This document shows positions 22,629-29,633 of a stretch of 64,000 nt of DNA, one piece after another. The notes beneath the pieces are model-generated. The model saw only the letters and a program-made list of their open reading frames with translations, was not told where the DNA came from and searched no databases. Made by a program: the position numbers and the translations under genes. The DNA comes from Lentzea guizhouensis (GTDB taxonomy: Bacteria > Actinomycetota > Actinomycetes > Mycobacteriales > Pseudonocardiaceae). The DNA lies in NCBI RefSeq assembly GCF_001701025.1, contig NZ_CP016793.1, positions 682,001-746,000 on the forward strand, in the 5' to 3' direction. Positions within the stretch are counted from its first letter, which is position 1. Each line of letters opens with the position of its first letter.

Positions 22629-23458
22629 GCGTGGATCTCCTCGGTGCTGCAGAACAAGGTGGGCTGGGGAAGCCGGTTGGCCCACAGGACTTCCGTGCGC
22701 TCGCCGCGGGTGCCGCCCTGGCCGGTGGTGGCCTCGAATGTGGTGCGGTGCCAGCCGGCGTACAGCTCGTCGTAGAGCGGGGACGGGTAGCCGGACAGCA
22801 CGACCGCTGCCGCGCAGTTGTTGAGCGCGGTGGCGAGCTCGCGGTGTTCGTCGTCGGTGCGCATCTCGTGGCGGTAGTTGTTGCCCCACACGCGGGCGCT
22901 GCCGAGGTACGGAGGGTCGACGTACAGCAGGACCTCGGGTGAGCGGCCGTAGCGCTCGATCAGGTCGAGCGCGGGACGGCACTCCAGGCTGACGTGCGCG
23001 AGGCGTTCGGCTGCGGCGGCCATGCGGTCGACGTAGCCGCGGAGGTACTTCGGCATCGAGGTGGACGAACCGCTGGGGGCGACGTAGTGGCGCCAGCCGG
23101 TGTTGCGGAGGATGCCGGCGCGGCCCTGTGTCAGGTAGGTCCAGACGCGGCGGGCGCGCTCGATGTCGTCGAGCTCGGCGGGGCGGTCGCGGGCGGCGGC
23201 GTGCTCGGCACGGGAGTGCGGCGTCAACGCGCACGCGCGGGCCAGCGCGGTCGGCTGCTCGCGCAGGACCTTCCAGAAGTGGACGATGTCGCCGTCGAGG
23301 TCGTTGACGGTCTCCATCACCGAGGGCTGCTTCGCCAGCAGCACCGCGAGGGAACCGGCGTACGGCTCGACGTAGTGCGTGTGCTCGGGGAACGTCGCGG
23401 CGATATCCCCGGCGAGCCGGGACTTCCCTCCGAAGTACGCGAACGGGGGTGCGCTCAC
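22625..23458 (-). CDS. DNA adenine methylase, Dam-like (D12 class)
   Basis: A 277-residue protein. FAYFGGKSRLA (residues 6-16) is the SAM-binding FxGxK motif, YVEPYAGSLAVLL is motif I region and YVDPPYLGS the catalytic DPPY. It methylates adenine N6 in DNA. GTG start overlaps the previous stop (GTGA). With the C5-MTase immediately downstream (ATGA overlap) it forms a two-enzyme modification pair without a nuclease, typical for phage defence against restriction. Confidence 0.92.
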   Translation of the reverse strand: MSAPPFAYFGGKSRLAGDIAATFPEHTHYVEPYAGSLAVLLAKQPSVMETVNDLDGDIVHFWKVLREQPTALARACALTPHSRAEHAAARDRPAELDDIERARRVWTYLTQGRAGILRNTGWRHYVAPSGSSTSMPKYLRGYVDRMAAAAERLAHVSLECRPALDLIERYGRSPEVLLYVDPPYLGSARVWGNNYRHEMRTDDEHRELATALNNCAAAVVLSGYPSPLYDELYAGWHRTTFEATTGQGGTRGERTEVLWANRLPQPTLFCSTEEIHA

Positions 23459-23664
23459 CGGTCTCCCTCAGGTCGCTCGCCGCGCGGAGTGCCCGCGCGG
23501 CGGCGCAGCTCGTACACCAGGCCCTTGGCCTCGTCCTCGAACCGCTCGATGTCCTTGTCGGACCAGGCAGGGTCGAAGACGTTGGACTCCGCTTCCTCCA
23601 GCGCCTGCCAGAGCAGGCGTGCAGCGACAGCGCAAGCCTCGCGTCGGGCGTCTCGGCGGTTCAT
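23455..23664 (-). CDS. Small basic/helical hypothetical protein
   Basis: A 69-residue protein, ATGA-coupled to the previous gene; helical with an acidic middle and basic ends. No family recognised. Confidence 0.62.
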   Translation of the reverse strand: MNRRDARREACAVAARLLWQALEEAESNVFDPAWSDKDIERFEDEAKGLVYELRRRAGTPRGERPEGDR

Positions 23665-23984
23665 GACCGTGGCCTTCCGTTGCGGAGGGTCGAGGCCTCG
23701 GCGAGCAGCTGGCCGGCGATGTGGCCGAACCAGCTGCCCTTGGTTCTCTTGCCGGAGCGGAGGAAGGCGTCAGCGGTCGCGTTGAGCTCCTTGCCCTTGC
23801 GTTCGGCGTACGCGGCCTTGATAAACGGCGCGGCGGCATAGAGCGCGTGCTCTGCGCTGCGCAAGAAGAAGCGCTTCTCCGTCACCAGCAGGTCGTCCCA
23901 CTTGTCGACGTCCCCGCTGTCGAGGAACTGGATCGCGCGGGCGGCAGCCTCGACGGCTTCGCGCGGAATCTGGATGTCAGCCAC
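23661..23984 (-). CDS. Hypothetical early protein
   Basis: A 107-residue, largely helical protein with GTG start overlapping the upstream stop by 8 nt. It contains a central Arg/Phe/Leu helix (KRFFLRSAEHALYAAAPFIK). No family recognised. Confidence 0.62.
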   Translation of the reverse strand: MADIQIPREAVEAAARAIQFLDSGDVDKWDDLLVTEKRFFLRSAEHALYAAAPFIKAAYAERKGKELNATADAFLRSGKRTKGSWFGHIAGQLLAEASTLRNGRPRS

Positions 23985-24243
23985 GGTCGTTCTCCCTCCT
24001 ACGCAACTCGGCGGCTTCGTCGAGGTCGATGCCGAGGTGCTCGCAGTGGGCGAGCACTCGCATCGCGGCGGCGTGCAAGCTCAGGCGGGGCGACTCGCCG
24101 GATTCGGCGCACGGGAGGCAGAGGGTGGCGCAGAAGACGCCCACGATCGTGTCGAGCGTCGCGGGCTGAAGCTGTTCGCTGGTGCCACACGCGTCACAGC
24201 GGTTGGCCTGCGGGCAGCGGCTGGTGTCATCGAGGTCAGCCAC
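23977..24243 (-). CDS. Small putative zinc-binding protein
   Basis: An 88-residue protein with CDAC near residue 17, then C-x3-C-LPC, which could form a treble-clef or ribbon, followed by a helical tail with His residues. GTG start, 8-nt overlap with the upstream stop. Function unknown. Confidence 0.62.
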   Translation of the reverse strand: MADLDDTSRCPQANRCDACGTSEQLQPATLDTIVGVFCATLCLPCAESGESPRLSLHAAAMRVLAHCEHLGIDLDEAAELRRRENDRG

Positions 24244-24565
24244 GGGCGATCACCTCGGCGCGTGCGATGTCGCAGCGGTCGCCGCACGGGCCGCCGGTGT
24301 GGCCGCCGCAGTGGTGGCACTCGTGGGCGCCCTCGACCTCCATCGGGACCATGACGCACATGCAGTCCTCGTTGTGGACGTGCGGTGGCGTGGGGTAGGC
24401 GGTGAAGTTCACCCACAGTTGGTCCTGCGTGACGCGGTGCCAGCCGACCGATCCCTGCTGGCTGATGAAGACCTTCGGCTTCCCCTCGTAGTCCTTGCCC
24501 TCGCCGAGGACCTCGAAGATGGTGCCGTCGGAGTCGCGGGTGATGAGCGGAGTGAAGAAGCTCAT
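24236..24565 (-). CDS. Hypothetical protein with C-terminal Cys/His cluster
   Basis: A 109-residue protein starting at ATG 24565 (ATGA). The first 60 residues are beta-rich (a small barrel-like pattern, DGTIFEVLGEGKDYEG, then KPKVFISQ) and the C-terminal has HNEDCMCV...HECHHCGGH...CGDRC, a dense metal-binding motif. Unknown family. Confidence 0.64.
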   Translation of the reverse strand: MSFFTPLITRDSDGTIFEVLGEGKDYEGKPKVFISQQGSVGWHRVTQDQLWVNFTAYPTPPHVHNEDCMCVMVPMEVEGAHECHHCGGHTGGPCGDRCDIARAEVIARG

Positions 24566-25101
24566 GCGCGCACCGCCTCGATGGCGGCCAGCACGGCGGC
24601 GGTCTGGTCTGCGGGGACGTGGATGGCGCGGGCGAGGGTGCCCTGTGCGGGGCCGAGGATGTTCCAGGCCGTCAGCACGTCCAGGCAATCCTCGGCGCGC
24701 TTGAAGCCGAGGCGGAGCTTGCGCTGGACGAACGAGGTGCCGGAGTGGCGTTCGGTGAGGACGAGCCGGGCGACGTTGGCGACGTCGGCGCCGAGGTCGC
24801 CCGGCGCCTTGTCGACGCTCCAGCCCTTGCCGACGCGAACCAGGTGGTCGACGGCGTCGAAGGTGAGCGCGCCTTTGGCGATGAGCCAGCCGAGGACTTC
24901 CTCGACGGAGGGTGTGGCCCAGTGATGCTTGCGGGTGTTGCAGTTGGTCTCGCGGCAGTTGCACTCGGACTGGTGGTAGCCCTCATTGTGGGAGGCCTCG
25001 ATCAGGTCGCCGAGCGGGACCAGGCGGTCGTAGGCGTCGTCGGGGAGGCCGACGAGGTCCGGGTTGTCGGGGTGCCCCTTGCGGAGCGGAACGTAGCTCA
25101 C
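24562..25101 (-). CDS. FtsK-gamma-like winged-helix DNA-binding protein
   Basis: A 179-residue protein with GTG start. The C-terminal part (about residues 100-165: LTERHSGTSFVQRKLRLGFK, then RAEDCLDVLTAWNILGPAQG) matches the gamma domain of FtsK, whose consensus is SLLQRRLRIGYNRA..LLD.LE..GIVGP. That domain reads oriented chromosomal sequences (KOPS). There is no ATPase or membrane domain here. The N-terminal part has a Cys/His motif (SECNCRETNCNTRKHHW) that could bind zinc. It may recruit or regulate FtsK (host or the element's own translocase), bind phage DNA, or act as a decoy; these are inferences. Confidence 0.78.
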   Translation of the reverse strand: MSYVPLRKGHPDNPDLVGLPDDAYDRLVPLGDLIEASHNEGYHQSECNCRETNCNTRKHHWATPSVEEVLGWLIAKGALTFDAVDHLVRVGKGWSVDKAPGDLGADVANVARLVLTERHSGTSFVQRKLRLGFKRAEDCLDVLTAWNILGPAQGTLARAIHVPADQTAAVLAAIEAVRA

Positions 25102-25385
25102 GGGATCACGACGCCTTCGGGGATGGTGGTGGGCTTGAAGCCCGAGGGCCACGGGAGGTTGTTGATCGCTTCGCCGGAGCGGATGCACCAGTCCTGGGCG
25201 CTGCTCCACGCCTCGGGGGTGTCGGGCTTGACGTTGAACGCGGTGTCGTTCTCGTCGCAGCTGGCTTCGGTGAACAGCCAACGGGACTGGTCCGTGACCG
25301 TCGGCGCGGTTTCGTCGGGTGAGTCGTTGGCGGCGAGCACCACCGCGACGACGATGATCAATGCGAGCCAGGCTCGGACGTTCAC
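25098..25385 (-). CDS. Small secreted or membrane-anchored protein
   Basis: A 95-residue protein, GTG start. A 17-residue hydrophobic N-terminus (VNVRAWLALIIVVAVVLA) is followed by a polar domain with two Cys that could form a disulfide outside the membrane. No family recognised. Confidence 0.65.
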   Translation of the reverse strand: MNVRAWLALIIVVAVVLAANDSPDETAPTVTDQSRWLFTEASCDENDTAFNVKPDTPEAWSSAQDWCIRSGEAINNLPWPSGFKPTTIPEGVVIP

Positions 25386-26053
25386 GCGATCACCTCGGCG
25401 GGCTCACGCACGTGCTGCGGCGCGCGGTGCGGTGCGAGTTTGAAGCTGGGAAGTTCCTTGGTACCGCCGTCCTTGGTCGGCACGGTGATGAACCAGGGCC
25501 CGGCGAATAGCCCGTATGCGGCCCAGTCGCATCCGCGCTTGGCGTGCTGGCGGCCGTCGGTTCCGGTGGCTGCCTTGGCCAGTGCGCCGCAGGATCGGCC
25601 GATGCACTCCTGGCCGACGAGGTACGGGTCGGCACCGATCGCGATGAAGTCGGCGGCGCAGGCGATATCGGAGCATTTCGGACAGATGAACGCCCACTGC
25701 TTGGTGTCGTCGCCGAACCGGCGGCGTGCCTCGTCGCAGAGTTCCTGCTGAGTCAGGTGGTTCTCGGACTTCGTCGTGATCGTGACCAGAGATTCGGTCG
25801 GTGCGTTGTAGATCCACAATGCGGGTCGGGCGTCGACGTCGTTCGTCTGCCGCAGCAGGTTCTTGTCGCGGAGTTCGCGGACCAGCTTGTAGGTCGTGTT
25901 GTAGGACCAGGACCTCTTGGCGTTAAAGGCGTCCATGACGCTGAACGGCTTCGTCTGCTCCCTGATCCAGGCGGTGATCTGGTCGATCTGTATCAAGGTG
26001 GACCTGGTGGGATTCTTCCCGAAGCGGGGGTGCTCCATGGTCGTGTCCGTCAC
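25382..26053 (-). CDS. VVA0879-like protein with N-terminal winged helix
   Basis: A 223-residue protein, GTG start. The N-terminal 85 residues form a winged helix (QIDQITAWIREQTKPFSVMD, then AFNAKRSWSYNTTYKLVRE). The C-terminal half matches the VVA0879 family as I recall it: WAFICPKCSDIACAADFIAI, then GADPYLVGQECIGRSCG and GCDWAAYGLFAGPW. The family function is unknown; the Cys residues suggest zinc binding. Confidence 0.74.
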   Translation of the reverse strand: MTDTTMEHPRFGKNPTRSTLIQIDQITAWIREQTKPFSVMDAFNAKRSWSYNTTYKLVRELRDKNLLRQTNDVDARPALWIYNAPTESLVTITTKSENHLTQQELCDEARRRFGDDTKQWAFICPKCSDIACAADFIAIGADPYLVGQECIGRSCGALAKAATGTDGRQHAKRGCDWAAYGLFAGPWFITVPTKDGGTKELPSFKLAPHRAPQHVREPAEVIA

Positions 26054-26460
26054 GCGGTCTCCTTGGTGGTGAAGGTGATGCGGGGCAGGTGGTCCTGGAT
26101 CTCGATGTCGTCGAGGCCAAGGCAGGCTCCGTAGTCGGTGTCGACCGGTTCGCCGTGGTCGATGGCGTAGCGGACGAGGGCCGTGAGCTGGCAGACGATG
26201 ACGTGGTCGTCGGGCTCTCCGTCGCGGCGGTCGTCCTGGGTCGCGACGACGGTGTGCGGGGCGCGGACGAGCAGGCGGCCAGCGTGGCGTGCGCCGGGCT
26301 TGGGGAGGATCTGGGTGCCGACCGCGGGCAGCGGCGGGCAGGCGCAGGCGCCGGGGCAGCCCTTGCAGCTGGAGCAGTGGGAGACGGTGCCTTCTCCGCA
26401 GCCGGGCCCTTGGCCGGCAGCGAGGAGGTCCATGCACTCCAACGGGTCCGGGGCGGTCAT
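26050..26460 (-). CDS. Cys-rich hypothetical protein
   Basis: A 136-residue protein starting at ATG 26460 (ATGA). Contains C-x-E-G-T-VSHCSSCKGCPGACAC, a ferredoxin-like or zinc knuckle arrangement, then a polar C-terminal half. No family recognised. Confidence 0.64.
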   Translation of the reverse strand: MTAPDPLECMDLLAAGQGPGCGEGTVSHCSSCKGCPGACACPPLPAVGTQILPKPGARHAGRLLVRAPHTVVATQDDRRDGEPDDHVIVCQLTALVRYAIDHGEPVDTDYGACLGLDDIEIQDHLPRITFTTKETA

Positions 26461-26882
26461 GACTGCTCGCCGTTCTCGGCGGCGGCCAGCTCCCGCAGGA
26501 TGTCGACGCTGAACTCGGCCTCCGCCCACCGGTCGGCGCCCTTCTTGGTGAAGCCGAGAATCCTGCCCAGTTCGGGCACCACCTCCCACACGCGGACCTC
26601 GGTGCCGTTGAGCGTCTTGCCGACCACCTCGACCTTTGCGCCGCGAGGGCAGTCCTTGCTTCGTCCCCAGTGGAACGCTGTCAGGACCGGGTCGGTCAGG
26701 GTGTCGTGCCACAGCAGAAGGGCGGATGCATTGATCGGCTCGCAGCGGAGCGCGCTGCTTGAGATCTGGAGCAGGTAGCCAGGCGCGCTGCGGCTGACGT
26801 TGACGCCCGGGAGGTCCGGGTGGGCGTTGAGGTGCTCGGCGAGAGCGGCGAACAGGGCGGCGAGGTCGGTTGCGGCGGTCAT
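26457..26882 (-). CDS. Hypothetical early protein
   Basis: A 141-residue protein of mixed alpha/beta composition, ATG start, with a Trp/His-containing middle (LLWHDTLTDPVLTAFHWGRS). Unknown function. Confidence 0.62.
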   Translation of the reverse strand: MTAATDLAALFAALAEHLNAHPDLPGVNVSRSAPGYLLQISSSALRCEPINASALLLWHDTLTDPVLTAFHWGRSKDCPRGAKVEVVGKTLNGTEVRVWEVVPELGRILGFTKKGADRWAEAEFSVDILRELAAAENGEQS

Positions 26883-26936
26883 CGGGTTTCTCCGGTGGTG
26901 TCGATGGGCGAGTCGCGGCGCTCAATGCGAAGGCGG

Positions 26937-27131
26937 CTAGTCGAGGTCGTCGAAGATCTGTTTGATTCGCTTGCTGGCGCGGGTCAGCGCTCGGGCGACG
27001 AGGCCGGCGAGGATGACGCCGCCGAGGACGATCGCCACGGAGACAACGGCGGCGCGGAGCCCGTAGTTCTGGGCGAGCACTCCGATGAGGAGGACCGCGG
27101 CGAGGACGACGGCAGTGAGCCTGCGGGTCAT
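26937..27131 (-). CDS. Small two-segment membrane protein
   Basis: A 64-residue protein: two hydrophobic segments (residues 5-22 and 27-48) and a basic/acidic C-terminus (RASKRIKQIFDDLD). ATGA-coupled to the next upstream tiny gene. Possible superinfection immunity or membrane-tuning peptide. Confidence 0.64.
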   Translation of the reverse strand: MTRRLTAVVLAAVLLIGVLAQNYGLRAAVVSVAIVLGGVILAGLVARALTRASKRIKQIFDDLD

Positions 27132-27241
27132 GCCGGCACCACCCCGGCGATCGCGGCCCAGAGCAGGATCGCGATCTGCAGCGTGACGAGGACCGTTTCC
27201 ACGGCATCGACGAGCGGCGCGGGCTCGGGCCGGTGGTTCAC
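27128..27241 (-). CDS. Tiny 37-residue membrane peptide
   Basis: GTG at 27241 lies two bases after the stop of the gene starting at 27519, and its stop overlaps the ATG of the gene starting at 27131 (ATGA). The peptide has one hydrophobic helix (about 20 residues, VETVLVTLQIAILLWAAIAG) after a short Pro-rich polar start. Coupling to neighbours on both sides is the main support. Confidence 0.6.
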   Translation of the reverse strand: MNHRPEPAPLVDAVETVLVTLQIAILLWAAIAGVVPA

Positions 27242-27243
27242 GG

Positions 27244-27519
27244 TCAGCTCGCCGTCGCGATGGACACGCGGCCGGTCTGCTTGTTTACGGTGATGCGACC
27301 CGCGCGGAGCAGCTCGTGCAGGGCGATCGCCTGGCCGAGCGGCACCGACGCACCCTGTTTCCCGGTGGCGAAGCCGCCCTCGACGCCGATGTTCCGGTTC
27401 CAGGCAACGGCTCCGGCGCGCACGGCGTTCTCGGCGGTGATGCGCGCCCTTTCCTGCTGGTTCGACATGATCGGGTCCGGGTGCCGGTAGAAGTCGGCAC
27501 GCGCGATGGTGCTCGTCAT
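27244..27519 (-). CDS. Hypothetical early protein
   Basis: A 91-residue protein with ribosome site GGAGGACACC upstream (leader copy 3). Helical first half rich in Ala/Asn/Arg, beta-like end (GRITVNKQTGRVSIATAS). Possibly a nucleic-acid-binding fold; unknown family. Confidence 0.64.
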   Translation of the reverse strand: MTSTIARADFYRHPDPIMSNQQERARITAENAVRAGAVAWNRNIGVEGGFATGKQGASVPLGQAIALHELLRAGRITVNKQTGRVSIATAS

Positions 27520-27522
27520 GCT

Positions 27523-27538
27523 GGTGTCCTCCGTGGAC
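27523..27538 (-). promoter_or_regulatory. Conserved 16-nt leader/ribosome site, copy 3
   Basis: Identical to 19841-19856 and 20467-20482, 3 nt before the ATG at 27519. Confidence 0.7.
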
Positions 27539-27556
27539 GGTTGTTGGAGGACGCCG

Positions 27557-27584
27557 CCCGGCCCTGGGGAAGCCGAAGGCCGGG
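27557..27584 (-). terminator. Weak hairpin after 27590-28030
   Basis: A 7-bp stem CCCGGCC/GGCCGGG (27557-27563 with 27578-27584) has a 14-nt loop. It lies just downstream of the stop at 27590 on the minus strand. Confidence 0.4.
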
Positions 27585-27589
27585 TGGGG

Positions 27590-28030
27590 TCAGCCCGCGA
27601 GCTGCAGTTCCGGCGAGTTGAGGACCTCGTCGATGAACTCGGGCATCGGGGCGCGCTCGGCGAAGTACCGCTCGGCGAGCAGCCCGGCCGACACCGTGTC
27701 GATCGGGCCGCTGGCGGGCGTGGCCGAGCCGAGCCGGTCGAGGAGCTGGTCGTCGTCGGCCACGGTCGGCTTCCCGGCCGAGGCGACGGTGACGGGCACC
27801 GTCTTGGTCTCCAGGTTCCGGCCGAGGACGCAGCCGTAGACCTCGCTGTGGATCAGCGCGTACTGGGTGACGCAGCCCTTGCGGCGGACGTAGAGCTTGC
27901 AGCCGTGGGCGCACTCGCGCATGCCCTGCACCTCGGACCAGGTGGAGGTCGGGCGCACGTAGACGGTGACGTGGTGGGCGATGTCGGCGGCCTCGCGGCC
28001 GATGATCCGGATGCGCTTCGCGGTGTTCAT
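27590..28030 (-). CDS. Hypothetical early protein with Cys motif
   Basis: A 146-residue protein, ATG at 28030 with CAGGAGAGA upstream. Contains C-A-H-GCKLYVRRKGC, then an extended beta-like part and an acidic C-terminal helix. No family recognised. Confidence 0.62.
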   Translation of the reverse strand: MNTAKRIRIIGREAADIAHHVTVYVRPTSTWSEVQGMRECAHGCKLYVRRKGCVTQYALIHSEVYGCVLGRNLETKTVPVTVASAGKPTVADDDQLLDRLGSATPASGPIDTVSAGLLAERYFAERAPMPEFIDEVLNSPELQLAG

Positions 28031-28043
28031 CGATCTCTCCTGA

Positions 28044-28439
28044 TCAGTCGGCGTAGGTGGGCAGGACGTCGTCGAGCCGGGCGGCGCGGACGACGGCGTA
28101 GGGGTCGAGGCGGTAGGCGGCCTCGTCCCAGACCTGGCCGTACGTCTCGTCGCTGGGGTCGTGGGGGCGGTGCTGCATCGCGTCGCCGTCCGAGATGAAC
28201 TCGACCGCGTAGCCGCGCTCGGCCCAGGCCTCGACCAGGACGGGGGCGAACAACGAGGTCGCGGCCTCGTCCAGAGCAGCGCGGTGGTCGTGGACGAAGT
28301 CGGCGGGGAGCTGCTGGTAGCAGCGCCACTCGTCGGCCGCGTTGCGCCAGGCGTAGGCGGTGTTGTCGACCGCCACAAGCCGCCCGTCTCGTTCAGAATC
28401 GCGAGACGCGAGACGGTGTGGACACAACAAAGGCGTCAC
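28044..28439 (-). CDS. Hypothetical early protein
   Basis: A 131-residue protein, GTG at 28439 with GGAGGA four bases upstream. It has a helical middle with Trp/Tyr (AYAWRNAADEWRCYQQLPAD) and an Asp/Arg-rich end. The first codons contain the 14-bp operator-like sequence GCGAGACGCGAGAC (28401-28414). A later GTG (28375) is possible but lacks a ribosome site. Confidence 0.62.
   Translation of the reverse strand: MTPLLCPHRLASRDSERDGRLVAVDNTAYAWRNAADEWRCYQQLPADFVHDHRAALDEAATSLFAPVLVEAWAERGYAVEFISDGDAMQHRPHDPSDETYGQVWDEAAYRLDPYAVVRAARLDDVLPTYAD
28401..28414 (+). promoter_or_regulatory. Operator-like site, copy A
   Basis: GCGAGACGCGAGAC matches the copies in the switch region (37206-37219 and, inverted, 37509-37522). 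Similarity with the 37206 copy extends to 28432, in a different reading frame, so the DNA and not the protein seems conserved. It would place the early operon gene at 28439 under the same regulator. Confidence 0.6.
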
Positions 28440-28476
28440 GTCGTCCTCCGAGAGTCGACCGAGGCAGCGGGGGCGG

Positions 28477-28551
28477 GTTTCTGTGGTACGAAAACTAGCA
28501 TCCGTCCGCGACGGGTGCAAGGGTTTTCGTGACACGAAAACGCGGTATTCT
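28477..28551. promoter_or_regulatory. Divergent control region with TTTTCGTG palindromes
   Basis: A perfect palindrome GTTTTCGTG-A-CACGAAAAC (28523-28541) has a degenerate second copy at 28477-28495 (arms GTTTCTGTG and TACGAAAAC). The region separates the starts at 28439 (minus) and 28584 (plus). TATTCT at 28546-28551 is a -10-like sequence for the + gene, with the palindrome over the expected -35. Confidence 0.66.
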
Positions 28552-28583
28552 GTTCGCGCCCCCGACGCACGCGAAGGAGCACC

Positions 28584-28832
28584 ATGGCCCGGCCACCGAG
28601 CGAAGACCCCTTGAAGTCGCGCTCGTTCCGCCTTGAAGAGTCCACGTGGGATGCCCTCGGCCCCGACCCCCGCAGAGTGCTGCAGGAGCTCGCGCGCGCG
28701 TATGTGCGCCTTAAGCCAGGCGCCAAGACCATGAAGGTGCCGGAGAAGCCGGGGGTCGTAGACATCACGCCACCGGCCGAATCTTCAGCGGATCCAGGAT
28801 CTTCGCGCCGATCGACACGCCGGTCGGGATAG
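28584..28832 (+). CDS. Ribbon-helix-helix-like small regulator
   Basis: An 82-residue basic protein, the only early-region gene here on the + strand. The first 45 residues read as a short strand (LKSRSFRLEE) followed by two helices (TWDALG, PRRVLQELARAYVRL), which is the ribbon-helix-helix pattern of small dimeric repressors. It sits directly beside two palindromes and is probably autoregulated. The 3' end overlaps the convergent gene by 68 nt. The fold is inferred by eye. Confidence 0.66.
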   Translation: MARPPSEDPLKSRSFRLEESTWDALGPDPRRVLQELARAYVRLKPGAKTMKVPEKPGVVDITPPAESSADPGSSRRSTRRSG

Positions 28833-29346
28833 CTCCGGTTGCCAGGTGGCGTCGGGTTTCCTCGTCGGGGACGGTGATCGCGAAGTTGCGGCACCACACC
28901 ATGTACCAGCGCTGGGCGGGCTGGCCAGCGTTGGTTTCGCCCTGGCCAGGTGTCCGTACCCAGCCGCCGCACTCACAGCCCGGATCGAAGCAAACTTCGC
29001 CCGCCGGTCCGTGCGCGCGGGAGGGTGTGCGCCGGTAGCGCTTCATCTGGCCGGCGACCATCGGGCACGCGCGGCGTGAGTACGCCGCGCACTCCGGATG
29101 GACCGGTGGTTCCGTCGTGGTGAGGTCCTCAAGGGAACGCTCCGACACGAAGAACACCAGCGGTTGCGGCGCGATCTGCTGGCCGTCGATCTGGCAGCGG
29201 CTCTCGACGAAGCACAGGCTGGCGCGCGTGTTGTGCATGTTGCCGAAGTCGAAGGTGCCGTCCCCGAGCTGCACCGACACCCACGGCACCACCAGGCCGC
29301 CCTGACGCGGGCGGCCCTCCAGTCGGGCAGGCACCGGCACCGTCAC
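28765..29346 (-). CDS. Cys-rich hypothetical early protein
   Basis: A 193-residue protein, GTG start in a GTGA overlap (29346), preferred over the ATG at 29364. Contains CDPGCECGGW-like Cys cluster (residues about 115-125), several Trp residues, and an elongated beta-rich N-terminus. No family recognised. Confidence 0.62.
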   Translation of the reverse strand: MTVPVPARLEGRPRQGGLVVPWVSVQLGDGTFDFGNMHNTRASLCFVESRCQIDGQQIAPQPLVFFVSERSLEDLTTTEPPVHPECAAYSRRACPMVAGQMKRYRRTPSRAHGPAGEVCFDPGCECGGWVRTPGQGETNAGQPAQRWYMVWCRNFAITVPDEETRRHLATGAIPTGVSIGAKILDPLKIRPVA

Positions 29347-29633
29347 GCTCGGCACCTCTCGCATACCGTCTCGTCATCGACGGTGCGCATGAGGACGTCG
29401 CCCTCCTCGTACTGGTGCTCGCACGTCGGACAGACGCCGGTCCTGGGCGCACGCCACCGCCGGACGACCTCGATCTCAGCCATGTCGCCGACGTCGAGCT
29501 GGAGCCCCCGGCAGTGCGCGCACTCCTCGGGCCACAGGTCGCTCTTCTCGCAGCGCTCACGGCGCACGGTCGTGGTCACGTCAGGTCTCCGTTCGCCGCA
29601 GCGAGCGATCGCGAGCTCCTTCGGCGTCGTCAT
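29343..29633 (-). CDS. Small zinc-ribbon-like protein
   Basis: A 96-residue protein, ATGA-coupled to the upstream Gp37/Gp68-like gene. CAHC (residues 38-41), CPTC and CERC form two CxxC pairs plus one, as in a zinc ribbon. Unknown function. A later GTG start (29579, GGAGA upstream) is possible. Confidence 0.62.
   Translation of the reverse strand: MTTPKELAIARCGERRPDVTTTVRRERCEKSDLWPEECAHCRGLQLDVGDMAEIEVVRRWRAPRTGVCPTCEHQYEEGDVLMRTVDDETVCERCRA

Noticed and set aside
22629..23234. N-terminal extension of the cytosine methyltransferase frame
   Set aside because: The extension overlaps the adenine methylase gene antiphase and is Arg/Pro-rich; the ATGA overlap at 22628 fixes the start.
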